Source of the DNA: an uncultured Clostridia bacterium
GTDB taxonomy: Bacteria > Bacillota > Clostridia > Christensenellales > Borkfalkiaceae
Assembly (NCBI GenBank): GCA_947629735.1
Contig: CANREX010000025.1
Coordinates: 1 to 14,267 of the forward strand
Direction: 5' to 3'
DNA length: 14,267 bases
The notes below the pieces were generated by a model. It had not been told where the DNA came from, ran no database searches, and was given only the letters and a program-made list of their open reading frames with translations. Within the stretch, counting starts at the first letter, position 1. The number at the start of each line of letters is the position of its first letter. This document shows positions 5,441-13,447 of this stretch, piece by piece. The position numbers and the translations under genes were made by a program.

Positions 5441-6949
5441 TCACATGCTCTCGCCCGCGTGGTGTATGCCCAAAATGCGCAGTTCGGTTTCATTCAACCC
5501 GACGCCGCGGAGCATTAGCCTGTTGGAGCGCAGAGCTTCTATGGAATTTATGCCCATGCCGCCCATCATCTCCTGAATTTCGTGATTCCACGCGGTGAGG
5601 AGGTTGACGAGCCGCTTATACCCTATGTCGGGGTTGAGCCGCTTTACGAGGTCGGGGCGCTGTGTGGCTATGCCCCAATTACATTTGCCCGTGTGGCAGC
5701 TTCTGCACAGGTGACAGCCGAGCGCCAGAAGCGCCGCCGTGCCTATATAGCACGCGTCCGCGCCTAGGGCTATCGCCTTGACGACGTCCGCGCTCGAATG
5801 TATCGAGCCCGCGACGACTATCGAGACGTTTTCGCGGATACCTTCCTGCCTTAGCCTCTCGTCCACCTGCGCGAGGGCGAGTTCTATCGGAATACCCACG
5901 TTGTCGCGTATGCGGGTGGGGGTCGCGCCCGAGCCGCCGCGGAAGCCGTCTATCGCGATTATATCCGCGCCCGAACGGGCTATGCCCGAAGCTATCGCCG
6001 CCACGTTGTGCACCGCCGCAACCTTGACTATTATGGGCTTTTTGTAATCGGTCGCCTCTTTGAGCGTGTAGATGAGCTGGCGCAGATCTTCGATCGAGTA
6101 TATGTCGTGGTGGGGCGCGGGGGAAATCGCGTCCACGCCCTTGGGGATCATTCGGGTGCGGGAGACGTCGTCCGAAATCTTCATGCCGGGGAGATGTCCG
6201 CCTATCCCGGGCTTTGCGCCCTGACCCATCTTGATCTCTATTGCCGCCGCCGCTTCGAGGTATTGCGCGTGCACGCCGAACCTGCCCGAAGCGACTTGCA
6301 CTATCGTGTTTTTGCCGTATTTGTAGAAGTCTTTATGCAGTCCGCCCTCGCCCGTGTTGTAGTAAATGCCCAGCTCTTCCGCCGCGCGCGCGAGCGCCTC
6401 GTGCGCGTTGTAGGAAATCGAGCCGTAGCTCATCGCCGAAAACATTACGGGCATTTTGAGGGAAAGTTGGGGGGAGAGGGTATCGACTATCCTTCCCGAG
6501 ATGTCGCGCTTTATCTCCACTTCCTTTTTGCCGAGGAACACCTGCGTTTCCATGGGCTCTCTGAGGGGGTCTATCGAGGGGTTTGTGACCTGCGACGCGT
6601 TCACGAGTATCTTGTTGAAGTACACGGGATAATCGTTCGGGTTGCCCATCGAGGAGAGCAGCACCCCGCCCGAGTTCGCCTGCCGATATACCTCGTTCAT
6701 AGTCTGCGCGCCCCAATTTGAGTTCTGCCTGTACGTATCCTCGCTCTTTACGATTTTCAGCGCGTGCGTGGGGCAAAGGCATACGCACCTGTGGCAATTC
6801 ACGCACTTTGTGCTGTCGGATATCATCATTTTCAAATCGCCGTCGTACTTGTGCACCTCGTTCGCGCACTGCCTCTCGCACACCCTGCACTCAATGCAGC
6901 GGCTGCCGTCCCGCACGACTTCGTATTCGGGGGGAATATAGATATTCAT
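5441..6949 (-). CDS. Glutamate synthase FMN/[3Fe-4S] subunit with N-terminal ferredoxin domain
   Basis: 502 residues. Residues 18-28 (CIECRVCERQC) and 49-59 (CVNCHRCVCLC) bind two [4Fe-4S] clusters. Residues ~85-490 are the (beta/alpha)8 FMN domain of glutamate synthase, with TGEGGLHKD at 199, GGHLPGMKIS at 250, ISPAPHHDIYSIEDL at 275-289 and IDGFRGGSGATP at 333-344. Cys412, Cys418 and Cys423 have the C-x5-C-x4-C spacing of the GltB [3Fe-4S] cluster, followed by GIATQ. It condenses ammonia with 2-oxoglutarate and reduces the imine to glutamate. The architecture is the archaeal/clostridial 'GltB domain 2' type, with the amidotransferase and GXGXG domains encoded separately. ATG 6947-6949 overlaps the amidotransferase stop (ATGA) and has AAGGAGGG upstream, so translation is probably coupled. 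Confidence 0.93.
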   Translation of the reverse strand: MNIYIPPEYEVVRDGSRCIECRVCERQCANEVHKYDGDLKMMISDSTKCVNCHRCVCLCPTHALKIVKSEDTYRQNSNWGAQTMNEVYRQANSGGVLLSSMGNPNDYPVYFNKILVNASQVTNPSIDPLREPMETQVFLGKKEVEIKRDISGRIVDTLSPQLSLKMPVMFSAMSYGSISYNAHEALARAAEELGIYYNTGEGGLHKDFYKYGKNTIVQVASGRFGVHAQYLEAAAAIEIKMGQGAKPGIGGHLPGMKISDDVSRTRMIPKGVDAISPAPHHDIYSIEDLRQLIYTLKEATDYKKPIIVKVAAVHNVAAIASGIARSGADIIAIDGFRGGSGATPTRIRDNVGIPIELALAQVDERLRQEGIRENVSIVVAGSIHSSADVVKAIALGADACYIGTAALLALGCHLCRSCHTGKCNWGIATQRPDLVKRLNPDIGYKRLVNLLTAWNHEIQEMMGGMGINSIEALRSNRLMLRGVGLNETELRILGIHHAGESM

Positions 6950-8070
6950 ACTCTGCCCTCCTTCAATGTGTAGATTACGGGCTGTCCGCCCGCGGGAGAG
7001 AAGATCTTGTCGAGCTCGGGCTCAATGACGCGTATGCCGCACTCTTCGGAAGAGATAAATGCCAAATCGCCCTTTTCCGCGCAGACCATGGAGCGCAGCT
7101 TCAACCTGTCGTTCAGCGCCATGATTCCGCCGTTGAAGCCGAAGATTATCGAAAAAGGTCCGGTTATCAGCAGCGAGGGGAAGGCTTTCCGCAGGAACGT
7201 TTCTTCCCGCCTGTCCTCTTCGCTCTTTTCCTCTATCGTGGACCAGAAGGAGGCGGAGATGACTTTGGCGACTTCCTGCAAGGTCAGCTTCTTTACGCGG
7301 ATGAGATAATCTATGACGTAGGTGATGACTTCCGTGTCGGTCTGCAACGTGCATTTATAGCCGTACATCTCTATGTATCGGCGGTTGGCGTCGTAGGAGG
7401 AAATCTCGCCGTTGTGGACTATGGAATAATCGAGCAAGCCGAAGGGGTGCGCGCCGCCCCACCAACCGGGGGTGTTTGTGGGATATCTGCCGTGCGCCGT
7501 CCACGCATAGCCCTCGTATTCTTCGTCCAAAAGATAGAACTTTCCGATGTCCTCGGGATAGCCCACGCCCTTGAAAATGCCCATGTTCTTGCCGCTCGAA
7601 AAGACGAACGCGCCGTCTATGCCCGCGTTTATCGCGTTGACGCACTTGACCACGTATCTCTCCTCGTCCAAAAGGGAATTCGCGAGCCGCTTTGAAAGAG
7701 GGGAGAGGAAATAGCGGTAGATGAGCGGTTCGTTCACTATGGACTTCACCTTGCGCGTCTTCATCTCGGAGGAATAGACTATCTCGAAGTGGCGAAGGAG
7801 GAAGTCCTCAGTCTCTTTCTTCGCCTGAAAATCGTTGTAGAAGAGGTGAAAGGCGTAATACTCCTTGTAGTCGGGGTAAATGCCGTACCCCGCAAAGCCG
7901 CCGCCCAAGCCGTTGGACCTGTCGTGCATGGTGGCTATGGAGCGAATGACCTTTTCGCCCGTCATCGGTCTGCCGCCCCTGTCGATTATCGCGCTTACGG
8001 CGCAGCCCGAGGGAATTTTTACCTCGCCCTCGAACGGGGCGTTGTCCCATTGTGGATTGCTTTTAAACAT
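6946..8070 (-). CDS. Class-II glutamine amidotransferase, glutaminase subunit of split glutamate synthase
   Basis: 374 residues. It is an Ntn-type glutaminase that releases ammonia from glutamine for the synthase subunit. Key parts are HGRYPTNTPGWWGGAHPF from residue 193 (Arg195 substrate contact), HNGEISSYDANRR from 219 (Asn220-Gly221 oxyanion hole) and TDTEV at 244-248. The presumed nucleophile is Cys23 in IPSGCAV, not residue 2. A 22-residue leader must therefore be removed, as GltB propeptides are, or the family works differently. MHDRSNGLGGGFAGYGIYP at 48-66 marks the archaeal-type stand-alone family rather than PurF or GlmS. ATG 8068-8070 has GGAAGG (8077-8082) 6 nt upstream; no in-frame Met nearer Cys23 would expose the cysteine directly. 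First gene of the six-gene unit. Confidence 0.9.
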   Translation of the reverse strand: MFKSNPQWDNAPFEGEVKIPSGCAVSAIIDRGGRPMTGEKVIRSIATMHDRSNGLGGGFAGYGIYPDYKEYYAFHLFYNDFQAKKETEDFLLRHFEIVYSSEMKTRKVKSIVNEPLIYRYFLSPLSKRLANSLLDEERYVVKCVNAINAGIDGAFVFSSGKNMGIFKGVGYPEDIGKFYLLDEEYEGYAWTAHGRYPTNTPGWWGGAHPFGLLDYSIVHNGEISSYDANRRYIEMYGYKCTLQTDTEVITYVIDYLIRVKKLTLQEVAKVISASFWSTIEEKSEEDRREETFLRKAFPSLLITGPFSIIFGFNGGIMALNDRLKLRSMVCAEKGDLAFISSEECGIRVIEPELDKIFSPAGGQPVIYTLKEGRV

Positions 8071-8435
8071 TTCGAACCTTCCGTTTTATTTATAGATTGT
8101 ATAAATGAGCCGTCATTGCTTCCTATATGCGGTCAGCCCGCGACGCCTGTGTTTACGCCGCGAGCTTCCCGTTTACGTAGAGGAGTTATGGATATTTTAC
8201 TTAGTTTATTTTGTCTGTTGCCGGGGCTATATCTCCGCCGCCTGACCGCTGCGGCGTTTTGCCGCTTTGCCGTTTATCGCTTTACAGACTTCGACTTGCC
8301 CCGCCGTTTATCGGCGTTTATCGAACGCCTTGCCGCCGCGCCGCTTATACGCCCCTCCGCCTTGAAATTTAGGCGGTTTTGCGTTTGATTGCGGCATAGT
8401 AGGGGGGTTGGCGCTTTTTATGGGGCGTTTTGCAA
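8071..8435. other. 365-bp intergenic region between amt and the glutamate synthase operon, repeat-rich
   Basis: I see no gene with believable signals. GCCGTTTATCG or GGCGTTTATCG occurs at 8269-8279, 8303-8313 and 8313-8323; the middle copies form a CGCCG-TTTAT-CGGCG hairpin (8302-8316). CCGCCT (8357-8362) pairs with AGGCGG (8371-8376) and is followed by TTTT on the plus strand. TTGATTGC (8385-8392) is repeated inverted at 8431-8438 across the amt stop. None is a good minus-strand terminator for amt, so read-through into the glutamate synthase genes is possible. The leader and promoter of that operon must lie in the 8071-8200 end. Confidence 0.5.
8091..8103. promoter_or_regulatory. Palindromic AT motif TATAGATTGTATA upstream of the glutamate synthase operon
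   Basis: The 13 bases have TATA-N5-TATA symmetry and lie 21-33 bp before the amidotransferase ATG. Read on the minus strand they contain TACAAT and TATAAA, either of which could serve as a -10 element. ATGACG (plus-strand CGTCAT at 8111-8116) lies 16 bp upstream of TATAAA, but the start site this implies would run into the Shine-Dalgarno. Twelve of the bases recur at 12742-12753. Promoter, operator or both; function unproved. Confidence 0.35.
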
Positions 8436-10220
8436 TCAACCCTCGGCGTTTCCGACGTTTGTCAAAGCGTCCGCGCCCGTCTCGCCCGTGCGCACTCTCA
8501 TGACGTTTTCCACGCCCGAGACGAATATCTTGCCCGCGCCCACTTTGCCGTCGTTTAACGTCTTTTGCGCAACCGCCACGACGAGGCGGGGGTCTACCGT
8601 GGATACAACTATGTCAACCTGAATTTTGGGAATGAGGTGTATAGATGTCTTTACGCCGCGATACTGACCCGTCTTGCCGCCCTGCACGCCGCAGCCCATC
8701 ACGTTGGAAACCGTCATGCCCGTGACGCCGACCTGAGCCATTGCGTCTTTGAGCGCGAGGAATTTATCCTGTCCCGTGATAATCGTGACCTTGGTGTACT
8801 TTGCGGGAAGGGGTTCGAGCGCCATTTCCGCGGGCTCTATTCCCGACAGATCGACCTGCGCGTGCTCGCCCTCGCCGTCATACGAAGGAATGGTGGGGAG
8901 GAAGTCCGCATACGCCGACACGAGACCGTGTTCGGAGATGTCCAGACCGGAAATTTCGTCCTCGGGGAGGCAGCGCAAGCCGTTCCACGTCTTTCCGAGT
9001 TTTATCGCCTGCTTGGGGCCGCACTTGAACTTTATCATGACGGGCACGTACTTCATCGCGCCGAACAAGATTATCATCCATACGGAAGTCCACGCGACTA
9101 TGGTGAGTATGCCCGCTATCTGTATGCCGAGAAGATGTCCGTTGCCGCCGTAGAACACGCCGAGCTGATCGGGCGTGAGCGCCGCCGCGCCGTCCTGATA
9201 GCTCGCGCGGGCGAAGAAGCCCACCGCTATCGTGCCCCATATGCCGTTTGCAAAGTGCACTGCGACCGCGCCGACGGGGTCGTCTATATGCAGCTTTTTG
9301 TCGAGGAATTCAGCGACGACAACCACCAATATGCCCGAGACGAGCCCGATGACCGCCGCGCCTATCGCGTCCACTATATGACAGCCCGCGGTCACGCCCA
9401 CGAGCCCCGCAAGCGAGGCGTTCAGGCACATTCCCACGTCGGGCTTTTTGTTCTTTACCCAGGTGAATATCATCGCGGCAACCGTCGCTATCGCGGGGGC
9501 TATCGTGGTGTTCACGAATATGACCGCAAGCGAATTGACGGAAGTTGCCGCCGCGCCGTTGAAGCCGTACCACGCGAACCAGAGAATGAAAACGCCGAGC
9601 GCGCCCAACGTCAGAGAGTGACCCTGTATGGCGTTTATCTTCGTTATCTTGCCCTTTTCGTCCCGCTCGTACTTGCCGATACGCGGTCCTAAGAATATCG
9701 CGCCGATGAGCGCCGCCGTGCCGCCCACGCTGTGAATCGCCGCGCTTCCCGCGAAGTCCACGAAGCCGTTCAAAGCAAGCCAGCCCTGCGAATTCCACAC
9801 CCAGCCCGCTTCGATGGGGTAGACGACGAGGGAAATCATTCCCGAATAGATACAGTAGGAGATGAAGCGCGTGCGCTCCGCCATTGCGCCCGAAACTATC
9901 GTAGCCGCCGTGGCGCAGAACACGAGGTTGAATACAAAGCTCGAAGCGAGGTTGTTTTCATTTGCCACAAACGCGTCCCAATGCGCTATAATGTCGAGGT
10001 TGGGAACGCCGATAAAGCCCGCGACGTAATCTTCCGCCATCATAAGTCCGAAGCCGAGCAACATGAATACGATCGTGCCGATACAGAAATCGAGCAGATT
10101 TTTCATTATTATGTTGCCTGCGTTCTTTGCGCGGGTGAAGCCCGTTTCCACCATGGCGAAGCCGCATTGCATGAAGAACACGAGCGCCGTGCCTATCAAA
10201 AACCAAATTTCAAAGCCCAT
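8436..10220 (-). CDS. amt: Ammonium transporter Amt fused to a C-terminal P-II (GlnK) domain
   Basis: 594 residues. Residues 1-~415 are an Amt/MEP/Rh ammonium channel of about eleven membrane helices. The twin pore histidines are His163 (AAIHSVGGTAA) and His322 (GAVAVHFANGIWGT), and the cytoplasmic end carries GLDISEHG (425-432). A linker of about 40 residues leads to a P-II domain at ~475-585: YTKVTIITGQDKFLALKDAM, then the T-loop region GCGVQGGKTGQYRGVKT, and KVGAGKIFVSGVENVMRVRTGE at the C-terminal end. The tyrosine that is uridylylated in E. coli GlnB/GlnK (Tyr51, in YRGAEY) is replaced by Thr525, so control by uridylylation is unlikely; effector binding (ATP/ADP, 2-oxoglutarate) is the probable signal. 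Fusion keeps the gate at its channel. Start ATG has GAGG 9 nt upstream; it lies 52 bp after glnN and is probably co-transcribed with it. Confidence 0.95.
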   Translation of the reverse strand: MGFEIWFLIGTALVFFMQCGFAMVETGFTRAKNAGNIIMKNLLDFCIGTIVFMLLGFGLMMAEDYVAGFIGVPNLDIIAHWDAFVANENNLASSFVFNLVFCATAATIVSGAMAERTRFISYCIYSGMISLVVYPIEAGWVWNSQGWLALNGFVDFAGSAAIHSVGGTAALIGAIFLGPRIGKYERDEKGKITKINAIQGHSLTLGALGVFILWFAWYGFNGAAATSVNSLAVIFVNTTIAPAIATVAAMIFTWVKNKKPDVGMCLNASLAGLVGVTAGCHIVDAIGAAVIGLVSGILVVVVAEFLDKKLHIDDPVGAVAVHFANGIWGTIAVGFFARASYQDGAAALTPDQLGVFYGGNGHLLGIQIAGILTIVAWTSVWMIILFGAMKYVPVMIKFKCGPKQAIKLGKTWNGLRCLPEDEISGLDISEHGLVSAYADFLPTIPSYDGEGEHAQVDLSGIEPAEMALEPLPAKYTKVTIITGQDKFLALKDAMAQVGVTGMTVSNVMGCGVQGGKTGQYRGVKTSIHLIPKIQVDIVVSTVDPRLVVAVAQKTLNDGKVGAGKIFVSGVENVMRVRTGETGADALTNVGNAEG

Positions 10221-10272
10221 AAATTTTTACCTCATATGTGATAGATTTTCTTCATTCCCCCCGACATATGCC

Positions 10273-12354
<2,082 letters not shown>

Positions 12355-12399
12355 TTTTTACTCCTTTTACGGCAAAATCCGCCGTTTCATCTGTAATAA

Positions 12400-12428
12400 A
12401 TTTTATGTCCGCATATTTTCACGGTCAA
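12400..12428 (-). promoter_or_regulatory. Sigma-A-type promoter of glnN
   Basis: On the minus strand TTGACC (12423-12428) and TAAAAT (12400-12405) are 17 bp apart, each one base from consensus. The start point would be near 12393, leaving a leader of about 40 nt before the glnN ATG that includes AAAGGAG. Confidence 0.7.
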
Positions 12429-12610
12429 GCGATCGGCTATAATGAGTTTTTTAGTACAACCATAAATAAAACTTATACTTTTGCCGTCGGGGCGGGGGGA
12501 AAGGGGCTCTGCGGGCGGAATTCAAGGGCAAATTTTTTATATTTTGGGGACGTCTCCGCGCTTAACGCAAAAGCCCCGCTTCGCCGCGGAAGCGAGAGAT
12601 AAACGAAGAG

Positions 12611-12643
12611 GAAGATAAGCGGAAGATAAGCGAAAGATATGCG
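12611..12643. repeat. Three tandem 11-bp repeats (GAAGATAAGCG)
   Basis: Units are 12611-12621 and 12622-12632 (identical) and 12633-12643 (AAAGATATGCG, 2 changes), with a decayed fourth unit just before. An 11-bp spacing puts each copy on the same face of the helix, which would suit repeated protein binding, but no known operator is recognised. Confidence 0.6.
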
Positions 12644-12741
12644 CCGCGCCGCAAAAATAAAATAACGTTTTTGTGCAATTTGCATGTCGGAAAAGCGGGG
12701 AAATTTTTCCGCCTGACCTTTAAAATAAATTGCGGTTATAG

Positions 12742-12753
12742 ATAGATTGTATA
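12742..12753. promoter_or_regulatory. ATAGATTGTATA motif shared with the glutamate synthase leader
   Basis: Exact 12-base match, in the same plus-strand orientation, to 8092-8103. It lies about 200 bp before the transporter ATG and about 310 bp before the glnN promoter, in an AT-rich patch. A common regulator is possible; chance recurrence in AT-rich DNA is the alternative. Confidence 0.3.
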
Positions 12754-12797
12754 TTTATTAAGAATTGTTAAGATTGCGTTCGCGGCAGATTTGCCTA

Positions 12798-12827
12798 TTG
12801 TCGCGGGAATGAAAAAAATGATAGAAT
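12798..12827 (+). promoter_or_regulatory. Candidate promoter of the amino-acid ABC transporter
   Basis: TTGTCG (12798-12803) and TAGAAT (12822-12827) are 18 bp apart. The start would be near 12834, giving a leader of about 119 nt that contains the GC-rich hairpin at 12864-12900. A weaker alternative is TTGTAT (12748-12753) with TAAGAT (12770-12775). Confidence 0.4.
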
Positions 12828-12854
12828 AAATCGTTAAAAAATACGGGAAAATTC

Positions 12855-12900
12855 AAAAAAACGGCGGCGCGGGCGCGCATAGCGTGCGCGCCCGCGCCGC
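12855..12900 (-). terminator. GC-rich 15-bp hairpin with minus-strand T-tract
   Basis: GCGGCGCGGGCGCGC (12864-12878) and its exact reverse complement (12886-12900) enclose a 7-nt loop. On the minus strand the stem is followed by CG and seven T residues (12861-12855), the textbook form of an intrinsic terminator. No minus-strand gene ends here: the neighbour to the right is a plus-strand gene. On the plus strand no T-tract follows, so there it would be a stable leader hairpin 52 nt before the transporter ATG. Confidence 0.6.
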
Positions 12901-12952
12901 GGATACCGATACGGACGCGGTGAAGTCGTCGATAGCTTTAAAGGAGCATAAC

Positions 12953-13447
12953 ATGAAGGAAATAAACGGATTTTTCAGAGAAAGCGTGGGGATAAGGGCG
13001 AAGAAGAAATTCTCCTTTTTTACTCCCTTGTCGGTCATACTTGTCTGTCTTTTATTGGCGGTTTGCCTGCTTTTCGCAAGCTGCGGCAAGGAGAGCGAAC
13101 CCATAACCGATATCCGCCAGCTTGACGGACAGGCGATAGGCGTAATGACGGGTTCGAGCTTCGACGTCCACACGGACAACCTCATCGAAAATGCCGATAA
13201 AAAGTATTACGACCGCGTTCCCGATCTGGCGCTCGCGGTGGAAAAGGGATATATTGCGGGCTTTCTGATGGACGAACCCATCGCCCGCCTTCTGTGTATG
13301 GAAAACAGCGGCGTGACATATTTGCCCGACGTGTTGGTGCAGGAAAGCTACGCGGCAGCCTTTGCAAAGACCGCCCGCGGCGCGGCGCTGAGGGACAAGT
13401 ACAACGAATTTTTGGCGCAAATCAGGGCGGACGGCACGCTTGAATAG
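12953..13447 (+). CDS. Amino-acid ABC transporter, N-terminal part: lipoprotein signal and solute-binding lobe, ended by in-frame TAG
   Basis: 164 residues from ATG 12953 (AAAGGAG 6 nt upstream). A start farther up (12884) would run through the hairpin and is unlikely. Residues 20-44 are hydrophobic and end in LLFASC, a lipobox, so the protein would be lipid-anchored outside the membrane. Residues ~55-160 match the second lobe and tail of family 3 (polar amino acid) binding proteins: IRQLDGQAIGVMTGSSFD, ALAVEKGYIAGFLMDEPIA, then YNEFLAQIRADGTLE. The first lobe is not before it but after it (13530 onward). TAG 13445-13447 ends the frame where relatives usually continue 'DGTLxEIDxIW', and the very next codons read IDEIWIGTDESKQ. 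So this is most likely the first part of a longer fusion gene. Substrate probably a polar amino acid; which one is not shown. Confidence 0.8.
   Translation: MKEINGFFRESVGIRAKKKFSFFTPLSVILVCLLLAVCLLFASCGKESEPITDIRQLDGQAIGVMTGSSFDVHTDNLIENADKKYYDRVPDLALAVEKGYIAGFLMDEPIARLLCMENSGVTYLPDVLVQESYAAAFAKTARGAALRDKYNEFLAQIRADGTLE

Larger units (their letters stand above)
12429..12797. other. Divergent intergenic region between glnN and the ABC transporter
   Basis: No gene is seen. It holds a run of imperfect GC hairpins (for example CGCTTC-GCCGCG-GAAGCG near 12579-12596), the 11-bp tandem repeat at 12611-12643, a near-palindrome around 12697-12715, and the ATAGATTGTATA motif at 12742-12753 inside an AT-rich stretch. 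The base composition swings from G-rich (12485-12520) to AT-rich (12720-12770), as in a regulatory region. Confidence 0.5.

Noticed and set aside
8188..8388. Small plus-strand gene starting MDILLSLFCLLPG after GAGGAG
   Set aside because: The Shine-Dalgarno is only 2 nt from the ATG. The frame is a continuation of one antisense to the amidotransferase and is built of local GCCG repeats.
12828..12952. Riboswitch or T-box in the transporter leader
   Set aside because: Only the GC-rich hairpin is visible. I found no conserved T-box, lysine or glycine riboswitch elements, and no terminator/antiterminator pair on the plus strand.
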